From assembly GCF_007845645.1 (NCBI RefSeq), contig NZ_VCQV01000001.1, positions 224,399 through 288,398 on the forward strand: a DNA stretch of 64,000 bases, given 5' to 3'. The notes beneath the pieces were generated by a model that saw only the letters and a list, made by a program, of their open reading frames with translations, ran no database searches and was not told the DNA's origin. This stretch comes from Leekyejoonella antrihumi (GTDB lineage: Bacteria; Actinomycetota; Actinomycetes; Actinomycetales; Dermatophilaceae). Below, one piece after another: positions 10,806 through 19,854 of the stretch; position 1 is the stretch's first letter; each line of letters opens with the position of its first letter. A program made the translations under genes and the position numbers.

Positions 10806-11539
10806 CAGGCCAACGCTCCCGCCGTCGCTCGATTCGTATCCGTCTTGGTGGGCTTGAGGCCCAGGCGGCGCTGCGCGCGCACCTCAATCCGTCGCAGGAA
10901 CGCCGAGAAGGCCATCGCCAGGAGGTAATAGAGTACGAAGGAGATCCCGTAGACCGTAAAGCGTTCCGCGCCCTGCTTCTGCAGGTTGTCGCTGACGGAG
11001 GTCAGGTCGAGCAACCCGATGAAGAGCGCGATGGCCGTGCCCTTGACCAGCATGACCATCAGGCTGTTCAGCCCTGGCAGCATCAGCGCCCACGCTTGCG
11101 GCCAGATGATCCGGCGAATCTTGGTGACCCACGGCATGGACAGCGCCGTGGTGCACTCCCACTGCTCCTTGGGAACGGCGGTGAGCGCGCCACGGACGAC
11201 TTCAGAGCCGTAGGCACCGTAGTTGAGGCCGAGCGCGACGAACGCGAAGACCAGCGGGTGGGACCCCCAGCCGAACACCACCGGCGTGACAAAGACCAGG
11301 AAGAACAGCTGGACGACGAGCGACGTTCCCCGGAAGAACTCGACGATGATGCGGGAGATCATCCGCAGCACCGCGAATCGCGTCATCGCGGCCAAGCCGA
11401 GCACGACGGCGATGACGAAGGCCAGCGCGCCGCCGAACACCGACAACTCGACCGTGATCTTCAGACCGCCCAGCAGCTGCTGCCAGTTGGCCTGCACGGT
11501 GCTGATCACGCCCGCGGGCACCGTGAAAAGCTCAGCCAC
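10805..11539 (-). CDS. ehuC: EhuC-like ABC transporter permease
   Basis: Second HisMQ-type permease, 244 residues with about five helices. It contains GALTAVPKEQWECTTALSMPWVTKIRRIIWPQAWALMLPGLNS, the cytoplasmic EAA coupling loop. It begins MAELFTVPAGVISTVQANWQQLLGG, 27 bases downstream of the binding-protein stop. The C-terminal tail is Arg/Lys-rich and cytoplasmic. The pair with EhuD forms the translocation pore. Confidence 0.85.
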   Translation of the reverse strand: MAELFTVPAGVISTVQANWQQLLGGLKITVELSVFGGALAFVIAVVLGLAAMTRFAVLRMISRIIVEFFRGTSLVVQLFFLVFVTPVVFGWGSHPLVFAFVALGLNYGAYGSEVVRGALTAVPKEQWECTTALSMPWVTKIRRIIWPQAWALMLPGLNSLMVMLVKGTAIALFIGLLDLTSVSDNLQKQGAERFTVYGISFVLYYLLAMAFSAFLRRIEVRAQRRLGLKPTKTDTNRATAGALA

Positions 11540-11566
11540 GATGGGCGTGCTCGGCTGCGCGGGACA

Positions 11567-12499
11567 CTACTTCGCGTCCGGAAGCTTGCCGGAGCAAAGG
11601 TACGCCGTGTCCGCGGTCTTTCCCTGCGGACGCTCCGCCTCGGTGAACCCGAACTTGCCGACGATCTTGAGGAACTCCTTCGGGTTGTCGATGATCTTCT
11701 TCAGCTCCTTGTTGTAGGCGTTGAGCAGTTTGGTGTCGCCCTTGCGGAATACGGCGGCTCCCGCACCGATCTGCTCCTTGCCCTTGACAACGGCGGTGAA
11801 CGCTGGTGTCACCTCGACCTTGCTGCCCGCATTCTGTGTCTTGACCAGTGTGCGCAGCGAGATGGCAGTCAGCGCAAAGACGTCGGCGCGGCCACTTTCG
11901 ACGGCCTGCAGACCGGCCTCCGGCGTGCCGACTGTCTGCGTCTGGATGCCCATGTCCTGGGCATAGCCCTGCTCGATCGCGCCGGTTTCGGTCACCAGGT
12001 TGGCCCCGGACTTTTTGATGTCCGCCATCGTGTGCAAGTGCTTCGGGTTGCCCTTGGGCACCAGCAGCGCCGTCTTGTAGACGATCTCCGGATAGCTGAA
12101 AGCAGCCTGCGCACACCGCTTCGGCAGGGCCGACATGCCGGCGCTGACCTCGTCGAACTGGCCCGCTGTGAGCCCAGGGATCAGGGAGTTCCAGTCGACC
12201 TGCTTGCCCGTGACCGTCTTGATGCCGAGCTGCTTGTAGACCGCCCGGTCGAGCGCGATGGTGGCACCGGTCAGCTTGCCACTCTTGTCCATGTAGCTGT
12301 AGGGGTTCTCACCGTTGATCCCCACCGTGATCGTGCCGGCCTTCTGCAGCTTGGCCAGGGTGCCCCCACCTCCACCACCACTGGCGCCCCCCGAGCTGCC
12401 CGAACTGCCCGTCGAACTCGACCCGCACCCGGCGAGCGAGAGCGCACCAACTGTCAGCACAGCAGCGAGGGTTGTTGCACGGCGTGAACGCAGCGTCAT
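11567..12499 (-). CDS. ehuB: EhuB-like ectoine/hydroxyectoine-binding lipoprotein
   Basis: Extracytoplasmic receptor for a compatible solute. Signal peptide with lipobox SLAGC (Cys25), a Gly/Ser linker, then a type II SBP domain. ENPYSYMDKSGKLTGATIALDRAV, NSLIPGLTAGQFDEVSAGMSALPKRCAQAAFS and VPKGNPKHLH closely follow EhuB proteins. Start at ATG 12499 (MTLRSRR), behind AAAGGG. An in-frame ATG 16 codons upstream lacks a ribosome site. It is first in the ehuBCDA order. No ectoine synthesis or degradation genes lie in the window, so the substrate is inferred from similarity only. Confidence 0.82.
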   Translation of the reverse strand: MTLRSRRATTLAAVLTVGALSLAGCGSSSTGSSGSSGGASGGGGGGTLAKLQKAGTITVGINGENPYSYMDKSGKLTGATIALDRAVYKQLGIKTVTGKQVDWNSLIPGLTAGQFDEVSAGMSALPKRCAQAAFSYPEIVYKTALLVPKGNPKHLHTMADIKKSGANLVTETGAIEQGYAQDMGIQTQTVGTPEAGLQAVESGRADVFALTAISLRTLVKTQNAGSKVEVTPAFTAVVKGKEQIGAGAAVFRKGDTKLLNAYNKELKKIIDNPKEFLKIVGKFGFTEAERPQGKTADTAYLCSGKLPDAK

Positions 12500-12684
12500 G
12501 ATTGAGCCCTTTCGACAGACGGGGAGCCACGCCGAACGCAAGCCCACCAGGAACCGGACCTTTGGAGGCTATGCGGCACCACCCACTTCTTCAATAGCGA
12601 GAAATTGGCCGAATGGAAGCCCTCGTGACCAATAAATCCCCTTCCGGCAACGCGCTGACCTGCGAAAACACAAAAATGACTACT

Positions 12685-12694
12685 TTGTTAACAA
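12685..12694. promoter_or_regulatory. Palindrome TTGTTAACAA in the ehuB upstream region
   Basis: Perfect 10-base palindrome inside an unusually AT-rich patch (about 12648-12700) of the 278-base gap between ehuB and the acetyltransferase gene. It may mark the ehuB promoter or an operator. No regulator gene adjoins it. Nothing else was recognised in the gap. Confidence 0.3.
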
Positions 12695-12777
12695 TCCTAC
12701 GAGCGCGCGAGGCGCGGGATCTTCGTTATCAGTTTGAGATGTTGGGGTGCGCTTTTGAGACACCCTGTCCGCGGTCC

Positions 12778-13353
12778 CTACGGCAGGTGGGCCAGCGTGC
12801 AGTCGTCCAACCAGCCGCCATCCCTGCCGAGGACCACCGCCCGCTCGGTCCCCTCCAGCTCGAACCCGTTATTGAGCAGGACCCGGATCGACGCCTCGTT
12901 GCGGGCGAACACCTTGGCGACCACCCGGCGAATTTTCGCTCGTTGGTGAAGTTCTGGCGTGAGCAGGCCGACCGCGGCACTCGCGATGCCACGACGCCAC
13001 CAACCCGGGTGCACCGAGTAACCCAGTCGGAAGTCCCACACAACGGGCTCAGGGCCGAGCGAGTCCGGCCGGTAGCGACGTCCACCGATGTCCCCGACGA
13101 CCCGACCGTCGACCACCAGCGCACACATCAGCCCATCGGGATTCGAGATCCGGTCGGCGAGCAGGTCGCGGCCCTGCTGAATCGTGTTCACGATGCGCGA
13201 GACGTACGCCTGGCCCTCTGCGCGCCGTTGGTACTCGAAGAATGCATCAGCATCCGCCATGGTGGCGGGCCGGATGACCAACCGTCCGGCAGACAAAGGC
13301 CACAAAATGTCCGCGCCGACAGTCTCATTCGCACCCACGACGTTCTCCGTCAT
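12778..13353 (-). CDS. GNAT N-acetyltransferase (RimJ/RimL-like)
   Basis: Transfers an acetyl group from acetyl-CoA to an unknown amine or protein N-terminus. It has the RimJ/L layout: RLVIRPATMADADAFFEYQR at the front, LGYSVHPGWWRRGIASAAVGLL (acetyl-CoA binding loop) in the middle, and RVVAKVFARNEASIRVLLNNGFELEG at the end. About 191 residues, cytoplasmic. The start at ATG 13353 lies eight bases after the methyltransferase stop. Longer starts overlap that gene. Probably co-transcribed with the methyltransferase. Confidence 0.88.
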   Translation of the reverse strand: MTENVVGANETVGADILWPLSAGRLVIRPATMADADAFFEYQRRAEGQAYVSRIVNTIQQGRDLLADRISNPDGLMCALVVDGRVVGDIGGRRYRPDSLGPEPVVWDFRLGYSVHPGWWRRGIASAAVGLLTPELHQRAKIRRVVAKVFARNEASIRVLLNNGFELEGTERAVVLGRDGGWLDDCTLAHLP

Positions 13354-13360
13354 GATCGGA

Positions 13361-14044
13361 TCACGCCGGCTTGCGCACAAGCAGGTATGCGCGCTCGGTC
13401 GGCCTCTCGGAGCTGTTCGGCAGCCGGGTGGTCACCGAGACCAGGTCGAAACCAGCGGTGCTCACCTCGGCGATCACCTGCTCCGGATCCAGGAAGTAGC
13501 GGTCGAGGTCGACGTCCTGCTCGAACCACTGGTCGAGGTGCGCGAAGTCTCCCGGTGGGTGCTCCTCGCTGCGAATGTGAAACGAGATCAACGCGACGCC
13601 CCCGGGTGCCAGTGCCCGTCGCAGCTCGCTGAACGCCTGCATCCGCTGCGTCTCGCGCAGATGAATGATCGAGTAGAGCAGCGCCGCACCGGACCACGCG
13701 CCGTCCTCGACGGGTAGGTCGATCATCGACGCGACCTCGAACCGCACCCCGGGCGCTGCCTCCCGTGCGATCTCAATCATCCGCGGCGAGATGTCAATGC
13801 CCACGACGTCGGTGCGCAAACCCGCCAGGTGGCGGGTCACGTGACCAGGACCGCAGCCCAGGTCGGCGATCGTGCCGTCACCGCTCATCTCGACCAGCGC
13901 GGCCAGCAGTGCGCGGTCGAGCGGCTTTCCGTCGAGCTCGTGCTCGAGGGCTGCGCCGTACTCCGTGGCCACTGCGTCATACGACGCCCGCACTCGGCTC
14001 TCCGCCGGGCGTGTTGCTGGAGTCGTCGTCTCGTCAAGGCTCAT
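13361..14044 (-). CDS. Class I SAM-dependent methyltransferase
   Basis: A 227-residue Rossmann methyltransferase. Motif I is TIADLGCGPGHVTRHLAG, motif II VVGIDISPRMIEIAR, and post-I VRFEVASMIDLPVEDGAWSG. It resembles Methyltransf_11/25 small-molecule enzymes and the substrate cannot be deduced. It is transcribed away from the DrrA-like gene (start about 126 bases away), so the intervening region should carry both promoters. Confidence 0.9.
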   Translation of the reverse strand: MSLDETTTPATRPAESRVRASYDAVATEYGAALEHELDGKPLDRALLAALVEMSGDGTIADLGCGPGHVTRHLAGLRTDVVGIDISPRMIEIAREAAPGVRFEVASMIDLPVEDGAWSGAALLYSIIHLRETQRMQAFSELRRALAPGGVALISFHIRSEEHPPGDFAHLDQWFEQDVDLDRYFLDPEQVIAEVSTAGFDLVSVTTRLPNSSERPTERAYLLVRKPA

Positions 14045-14170
14045 GCCTCAAGTGTCGTTCCTGTCCGTCTGCTTGGCGAGGCCGCACCCGGTGGTGATCG
14101 CGGGTCCGAGATCCGGGGCCTTGGCTCCGGCGCACCACGCCCGTCGGTGGACTCTGAAAGACTTCCACTC

Positions 14171-15166
14171 ATGGCAGACGCGGTGGTGGCCGAAGGACTG
14201 GTCAAGACGTATGGCGAGGTGCGCGCCCTCGACGGGCTAGACCTGCGCGTGCCCGAAGGCACGGTGCTTGCGGTGCTCGGCCCGAACGGGGCCGGCAAGA
14301 CCACAGCCGTCAAGATCCTCACCACCTTGATCCGCCCCGACTCGGGGACCGCGAGCGTGGCAGGGGTCGACGTGATCGCCTCCCCGCGAGCGGTGCGCAG
14401 GACAATTGGCGTGTCCGGACAGTATGCCGCCGTCGACGAATACCTCACCGGTTACGAGAATCTCGACATGGTGGGTCGCCTCTACCACCTGGGCGCGAAG
14501 CAGGCACGGCAGCGAGCACGAGACCTGTTGGAGCAGTTCGACCTCGCCGACGCGGCAAACCGGATGGCCAAGACCTACTCCGGTGGCATGCGACGCCGCC
14601 TCGACCTTGCCGGTGCGCTGGTGGCCCATCCGCCGGTGCTCTTCCTCGATGAGCCCACCACCGGGCTCGACCCGCGCAGCCGCACCGGCATGTGGCAGGT
14701 AATTCGCGATCTGGTCGCCGACGGCACCTCGCTCCTGCTCACCACGCAGTATCTCGAAGAGGCGGATCGGCTCGCCGACAACATCGTGGTCATCGACCAT
14801 GGCAGGCTCATCGCCGAAGGCACCGCCGACCAGCTCAAGAGCCAGGTGGGCGGTGAGCGTCTGGAGATCACCGTCAGCGACGGCACCCAGCTCCGTCGTG
14901 CGGAGGAGCTGCTGACGCCATTGGCGGTGGGGGCCGTGGTGCGCGAAGACGATCGTCGCGGCCTACTGGTGCCTGTCGACGGTGGAGCGTCGCAGCTCGC
15001 CGACGCGTTGCGTCGGCTCGATGCGGAGTCGATCGCCGTCGACGACGTCGGCCTGCGACGACCGACCCTCGATGATGTATTCCTCACCCTCACCGGCCAC
15101 GCGGCCGAGGACAAGGACGCGCCGACCACCGGCCACGCCGCCGCGAAGCAGGAGAGCGCACCATGA
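14171..15166 (+). CDS. Daunorubicin-resistance-type ABC ATPase (DrrA family)
   Basis: ATPase of an ABC-2 exporter, about 331 residues. Walker A GPNGAGKTT, signature TYSGGMRRRLDLAGAL, and Walker B VLFLDEPTTGLDPRSR. The C-terminal DrrA-specific domain includes LRRLDAESIAVDDVGLRRPTLDDVFLTLTGH. The chosen ATG at 14171 gives the usual short N-terminus (MADAVVAEGLVKTYGEVRALDG). It overlaps the permease start by four bases (ATGA). The exported compound is unknown. No biosynthetic cluster adjoins it, so a self-protection or lipid export role is possible. Confidence 0.92.
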   Translation: MADAVVAEGLVKTYGEVRALDGLDLRVPEGTVLAVLGPNGAGKTTAVKILTTLIRPDSGTASVAGVDVIASPRAVRRTIGVSGQYAAVDEYLTGYENLDMVGRLYHLGAKQARQRARDLLEQFDLADAANRMAKTYSGGMRRRLDLAGALVAHPPVLFLDEPTTGLDPRSRTGMWQVIRDLVADGTSLLLTTQYLEEADRLADNIVVIDHGRLIAEGTADQLKSQVGGERLEITVSDGTQLRRAEELLTPLAVGAVVREDDRRGLLVPVDGGASQLADALRRLDAESIAVDDVGLRRPTLDDVFLTLTGHAAEDKDAPTTGHAAAKQESAP

Positions 15167-15984
15167 GCCTGTTCACCCCCCTTGCCGACAGCCTCGTCGT
15201 CGCCAGGCGCAACCTGATCAAGGTCAAGCGGGTCCCGGACCTGCTGGTCTTCACCACGCTCTCACCGATCATGTTCGTGCTGCTCTTTGCGTTCGTATTC
15301 GGCGGCGCCATTGGGGGATCCGTGACGCCGGGCGGCAACGCCAGCGCCTACCGGGAGTTCCTCATCGCCGGAATCTTCGCCCAGACCGTCGTATTCGGCT
15401 CCACCATCACCGGGGCCGGGATCGCCGAAGATGTCCAGAAGGGCATCGTCGACCGCTTCCGCACGCTGCCGATGTCGCCCTCGGCGGTGCTGGCGGGTCG
15501 GACCCTGTCCGATGTGATGAACAACGTCATCGTGCTGGTCGTGATGTCGGTGACCGGACTCATCGTGGGCTGGCGGATCCGCGAAGGGTTCCTGCACGCC
15601 GTGCTCGGCTACCTGCTGCTGCTGGTCTTCGCCTACGCCATCAGCTGGATCATGGCCTGGATCGGACTGATCGTGCCCAGCCCAGAGGTGGTCAACAATG
15701 CCTCGTTCGTTGTGATCTTCCCGATGACGTTCATCGCGAACACCTTTGTGCCACTGACGAGTCTGCCCGGGCCGTTGCGTTTCGTCGCCGAGTGGAATCC
15801 CATCTCGACGGTCACGCAGGCCGCCCGGGAGCTCTTCGGCAACATCCCGGCCGGCGGAGGCCTGCAGACACCTTCGTGGGCGCTGCAGAATCCCGAGCTC
15901 TACACCTTGCTCTGGTCCGCCGTGATCCTCGCGATCTTCATCCCGCTCGCCAACGCGCAGTACAAGCGCTCCACCAGCCGCTGA
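15163..15984 (+). CDS. ABC-2 type exporter permease (DrrB family)
   Basis: A 273-residue membrane partner of the upstream ATPase with about six helices. It begins MSLFTPLADSLVVARRNLIKVKRVPDLLVFTTLSPIMFVLLF, as DrrB proteins do. It contains the ABC-2 signature region TIVFGSTITGAGIAEDVQKGIVDRFRTLPMSPSAVLAGRT and the segment NTFVPLTSLPGPLRFVAEWNPIS. The coupling by ATGA and the family pairing make the DrrAB assignment firm. Confidence 0.92.
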   Translation: MSLFTPLADSLVVARRNLIKVKRVPDLLVFTTLSPIMFVLLFAFVFGGAIGGSVTPGGNASAYREFLIAGIFAQTVVFGSTITGAGIAEDVQKGIVDRFRTLPMSPSAVLAGRTLSDVMNNVIVLVVMSVTGLIVGWRIREGFLHAVLGYLLLLVFAYAISWIMAWIGLIVPSPEVVNNASFVVIFPMTFIANTFVPLTSLPGPLRFVAEWNPISTVTQAARELFGNIPAGGGLQTPSWALQNPELYTLLWSAVILAIFIPLANAQYKRSTSR

Positions 15985-16049
15985 CCGGCGACCTCACCGG
16001 GCGAGGAGCCACGATCGTCGTCAGTAGGCTCACTTCGTGGTGCACAGCT

Positions 16050-16598
16050 TCAGCCACGACAGCGCTGGGCCGGATAGATCAGCTGCCCAGCCGCGCCGCT
16101 GGTAGGCATCGCACCCCACTGACCCAACCGATGGATACGGACCTCGGCAGCGCCGACGATGTGCCGCACGGTCCACCCGCGAGCGGTGAGCGTGTTGGAG
16201 ATCAGCAGCCGGTGGCATCGCCACGGCACCGGCTCAGCGCACATCACGACAGCGCGATGATCGGTCGCGAGCTCCGCCAGCTTGCCGATCCCTGCCTCGT
16301 ACGCCGGCGTCAACGTGTAGTCGGCGTAGTTCTTGAAGCTCGCATTCCGCCATCCACCGTTGAGGTGCGCTTCGACGTCCTGCTTGCGGCGCCGACCACC
16401 CAGATCTGGCAGGTGGACATACCTGATCCCCGCCCGGTCCAGCCATTCGGGCATCACGTCACGCCCGAACTGCGGGCTGCGACGGGACCCGGGATGCGCC
16501 CGAACGTCGACGAGCACCTCAAGGTGCTCGGCATCCAGCAGCCCGATGAAGCTCTCCTGCGAGCAGGTCCAGTGCCCGATGGTCCAGATGTCACCCAT
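16050..16598 (-). CDS. DUF488 family protein
   Basis: A 182-residue cytoplasmic protein of the DUF488 family, function not established. The signature start IWTIGHWTCSQESFIGLLDAEHLEVLVDVRAHPGSRR is followed by YVHLPDLGGRR and by VVMCAEPVPWRCHRLLISNTL, the conserved CAE...CHR cluster of these proteins. It ends facing the drrB-like gene and starts 28 bases downstream of the MFS stop, so it may be the second gene of an MFS-DUF488 unit. Confidence 0.88.
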   Translation of the reverse strand: MGDIWTIGHWTCSQESFIGLLDAEHLEVLVDVRAHPGSRRSPQFGRDVMPEWLDRAGIRYVHLPDLGGRRRKQDVEAHLNGGWRNASFKNYADYTLTPAYEAGIGKLAELATDHRAVVMCAEPVPWRCHRLLISNTLTARGWTVRHIVGAAEVRIHRLGQWGAMPTSGAAGQLIYPAQRCRG

Positions 16599-16625
16599 CC
16601 GTCCAGTCTCTGCGACGGGCGTCCG

Positions 16626-18170
16626 TCACGTCTTCCGGGGGCCGGCCGGCGTCTCGTCGGAGTGGAGACGGCGAGGGTGGAGTGTGGCCCACACAAGGAC
16701 GGTCGTGACGAGTAGCAGGATCGCGGTCAGCGCTGCCGCCAGGTGAAGACCGTCTACGAACGCCTGATGTGCCGACCCCAGCAGCTGATCCGCGCGAGCG
16801 CCCAGCACTCGAGCAACCTCCGCGGCACCGCCGATGCTGGCCTGCGCGGTCTGTGCCTGCGCTCCGCTCAGTCCGCTTGTCTCCAGCCCATGGCGGTAGA
16901 CCGCCATGCCGGCGCTGCCGAGCAGCGCGACTCCCGTGGCGGCACCGAACTCCATGGCCGTCTCGGAGAGCGCCGACGCCGATGCGGCCCGCGCCGGGTT
17001 CACCGCCTCGACCACCACGCTGGAGGTCACGGTGAGTGCCGTTCCCGTGCCGAGCCCCATCAGCATGAAGCCGACGAGGTAGACCACCGCCCCGCCCCCC
17101 GTGCCGACGGCGATCAGCATCGCCGCCCCGACCCCGGCGACCGTCAGCGGCACCGCGAGCGCGAGCCTTGGGCCCCATCGGCGAGCGAGCGGCGCCGACA
17201 GGAGCGATCCGATCATGCTTGCCAGCGTGCCGGGCAGCATCAGCAGGCCGGCCGGCAGCGGAGAGAATCCGAGCACGAGCTGGAGATACTGCGCACCGAA
17301 GAACAGCACGCCGGCGAGGGCCAGCACGGACAGCAGGTTGGTCGCGATCGCCGTCGCGAAGACCGGCCTATGGAAGAGCTGTAGATCGAGCAGGGGGTCG
17401 GGCGATGAGTTCTGCCGCCGCACAAACGCCCAACCGGCCAGCACCCCGACGACCGCGACAACCACCAGCGGCCAGGAGATCCCATGGACGGCCGCCTCCT
17501 TGATCGCGAAGACCACGGGTATGACGGCGGCCATCGACAGGCCGGCGCTGATCAGGTCGAATCGTGCCGGGTTGGGGTCACGGGACTCGCGGATCACCTT
17601 CGGCGCCAAGGCGACCAGCACGATCATGATGGGGACGTTGATCAAGAACACCGATCCCCACCAGAAGTGCTCCAGCAGCCAGCCGCCGAGGACGGGTCCG
17701 GCCGCGGACCCACCTCCCCACATGGCGCCCCATACGCCGATGGCCGTTCCCCGCTGCCGCGCGTCCTGGAAGTTCGACCGGATCAGGCCCAGCGTCGAGG
17801 GCATCAGGGTGGCACCGGTGACGCCCTGCAGGATGCGCGCGCCGATCAGCACCAGCGGGTCGGTGGAGAACGCGGCGAGTACCGATGCCAGGCCGAATCC
17901 GGCGGCGCCCATCATCAGCAGTCGCCTCCGGCCGATCCGGTCGCCAACGCTTCCCATCGTGACGAGCAGGCCGGAGATGACGAAGGAGTAGACGTCGACG
18001 ATCCACAGCAGTTGCGTGCCCGAGGGACGCAGGCTCTCGCTGATGAACGGCAGCGCGATGTCCAGCACCGTCGAGTCGACGGCAATCAGCAGCACTGCCA
18101 GGCAGAGGAGGGCAAGCCCTAGCCACTCACGGGTGCCCGCACGGCTCGGCGCGGGATCGTTCACCAGCAA
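16626..18170 (-). CDS. MFS multidrug transporter, DHA2 (14-TM) family
   Basis: A 514-residue proton-driven drug exporter of the EmrB/QacA/SmvA group. TM1 carries the family motif LLIAVDSTVLDIALPFISESL. Motif A is GSVGDRIGRRRLLMMG, and the motif C region is GPVLGGWLLEHFWWGSVFLINVPI. About 14 hydrophobic segments are present. The tail is basic (LHPRRLHSDETPAG). No regulator adjoins it. It is the upstream neighbour of the DUF488 gene. Confidence 0.92.
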   Translation of the reverse strand: MLVNDPAPSRAGTREWLGLALLCLAVLLIAVDSTVLDIALPFISESLRPSGTQLLWIVDVYSFVISGLLVTMGSVGDRIGRRRLLMMGAAGFGLASVLAAFSTDPLVLIGARILQGVTGATLMPSTLGLIRSNFQDARQRGTAIGVWGAMWGGGSAAGPVLGGWLLEHFWWGSVFLINVPIMIVLVALAPKVIRESRDPNPARFDLISAGLSMAAVIPVVFAIKEAAVHGISWPLVVVAVVGVLAGWAFVRRQNSSPDPLLDLQLFHRPVFATAIATNLLSVLALAGVLFFGAQYLQLVLGFSPLPAGLLMLPGTLASMIGSLLSAPLARRWGPRLALAVPLTVAGVGAAMLIAVGTGGGAVVYLVGFMLMGLGTGTALTVTSSVVVEAVNPARAASASALSETAMEFGAATGVALLGSAGMAVYRHGLETSGLSGAQAQTAQASIGGAAEVARVLGARADQLLGSAHQAFVDGLHLAAALTAILLLVTTVLVWATLHPRRLHSDETPAGPRKT

Positions 18171-18229
18171 ACTTCACCACACGCCGCGCTGCTCTGCCTT
18201 GTCGGGTTGCGTGCGGTGCACCCTGGCTC

Positions 18230-19261
18230 TCAGCGCTGGGCCTGGAGGAACTTCAACAGCGCGTCGTGTGCTTTGACCTCGCCCTGCTTGTTGCCGGTGA
18301 GAGTTCCGCCCGCTGCGTTGCTGTAGAAGGACGCGGTGGCGCTGTAGTAGGCCTCCATACTTCCGGCGTAGTGCCCGGCGTTCGGCAGCTTGAGCGCGGT
18401 CACCGGATACCGAAAGTGATGAGCCTGCTGCCGAGCCTGGATCGCCGTGGTGTAGGCGCACGAGGGCCAGACGGCATCCATCTTCCCGCAGACCAGGAGC
18501 AGCGGGCCGTGGATCTTCTCCACCGGAATCACTGCACTCTGAGCAGTAGGCGGATCGGGGTCGCCCCACTCACCGCTCGACGCGTGGGCCAGGGGCTTGC
18601 CGTGCCAGGTCCACGCTGAAGCACCGCTGGGCGGGAAGCTCAGGTTGACGACCGAGCTCGGCACCCCGGCGATGACACCATTCACCAGTTGCGGATAGTC
18701 CGGGTCGTGCTGCGCGGCGGCAGGAACAGGTCCGCATACACCCCGTCCTTGCCCGGCCGCAGCGACTTTCGCGTCACGCCCTTCGCCATCGGCAGGCGAC
18801 GGGCGACCGCGGTCGCCACCGTGTGCCCATCGACGGTCGCCGCGAGGGTGACGGTGAACGGCTTCATCTTGGAGATCGAACTGAAGAACTCCGCATCGGA
18901 CCCCTTGGCCGGCTTCATGAACTCGAAGAGTCCCATCGGATTGGCCCCCGTATAACTGCCGCTCGTGGACTTCATCCCCCAGAGAGACCATCCCGTCCGA
19001 GGGCGCCCGGAACGTGGCCGAGCCCTTCCAGTGCACGCCCCCTGTGTCGGTGGCACTCGACGTCACCGTGACCTTCGACCCCGCGGAAAGCCCCGTGATG
19101 GTCGTCGACACGGGCACATCGGCCACCGCTACCGCCGGCGAAACACGCATCGTGGCACGCACATCCGTCGAGGAGTCCGAGCAACCGGCCACACCCGCTA
19201 CCGCGATGAAGACGGCAACCGCCCCTCCAAGCACCCTGTTGAGACCTCCCACGAGGCGCAA
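18230..19261 (-). pseudogene. Broken acyl-CoA thioester hydrolase (BAAT-like) lipoprotein gene
   Basis: The N-terminus has a signal and lipobox (GVAGC) and a BAAT-type Ig-like domain (VSTTITGLSAGSKVTVTSS). At a run of five G near 18975-18979 the frame shifts. The conserved continuation, MKSTSGSYTGANPMGLFEFMKP to VYADLFLPP, is read only in the second frame, down to about 18705. It then rejoins the first frame at LVNGVIAGVPSSVVNLSF and runs to the end. Between FLPP and LVNG the whole central segment with the nucleophile motif (GxSRG) is missing, roughly 100 residues by comparison with the family. No ATG start is available (TTG or GTG only). The product cannot be an active hydrolase. Confidence 0.8.
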
Positions 19262-19347
19262 CGATAGCGCTCATCTGTCGGCGGGTGGCGCCGCCGACGT
19301 TGGTCAACGACCAGCCACTTTCCTAAGTGAGGGTGCATCCTGGTGTG

Positions 19348-19740
19348 GTGACAGAACGCAACGTCCTTGGTGGCGAGCTTCAGCTATGCGGCACGGATCC
19401 ACTCACCGGCTTCTACCGCGACGGCTGTTGCAACACCGGCCCAGAGGACCGCGGCAGCCATACGATCTGCGCGGTCGTGACCGCCGAGTTCCTCGCGCAC
19501 CAGCGCGGTATCGGCAACGACTTGTCCACGCCCATGCCGGCCTACGGCTTCCCCGGTCTGACACCGGGTGACCGGTGGTGCGTGACCGCCACGAACTGGG
19601 CGCGCGCCTACCGCGACGGCGTGGCGGCACCCGTCGTGCTGGCCTCTACTCATGAGGCGGTGCTCACGATCGTCCCGCTGGAGGCACTGCGGAAACACGC
19701 CGTCGACGTCCCCGACGACCCCGGCTCACTTCTGCTGTAA
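19348..19740 (+). CDS. DUF2237 family protein
   Basis: A 130-residue cytoplasmic protein of unknown function. The family signature is unmistakable: ERNVLGGELQLCGTDPLTGFYRDGCCNTGPEDRGSHTICAVVTAEFLA, followed by GDRWCVTATNWARAY. The GTG at 19348 gives the normal VTERNVLGG start, and a GTG 21 bases upstream is the alternative. The conserved cysteines suggest metal binding, but this is inference. Single-gene unit. Confidence 0.9.
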   Translation: MTERNVLGGELQLCGTDPLTGFYRDGCCNTGPEDRGSHTICAVVTAEFLAHQRGIGNDLSTPMPAYGFPGLTPGDRWCVTATNWARAYRDGVAAPVVLASTHEAVLTIVPLEALRKHAVDVPDDPGSLLL

Positions 19741-19794
19741 GCGCTGAATACGCCCTGCCCTTCTCCGGTCCAAGGTGGCACCGACCGTTGATTC

Positions 19795-19811
19795 AGGACA
19801 GTCTGTGTCCT
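19795..19811. promoter_or_regulatory. Palindrome AGGACA-N5-TGTCCT upstream of the DinB-like gene
   Basis: Six-base perfect arms, 44 bases before the start codon at 19855. This is a plausible operator position, but no cognate regulator is identifiable. Confidence 0.3.
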
Positions 19812-19854
19812 CTTCTGGTGGTCGACTGAGGGCACCACCGAGAAAGGACTTCCC

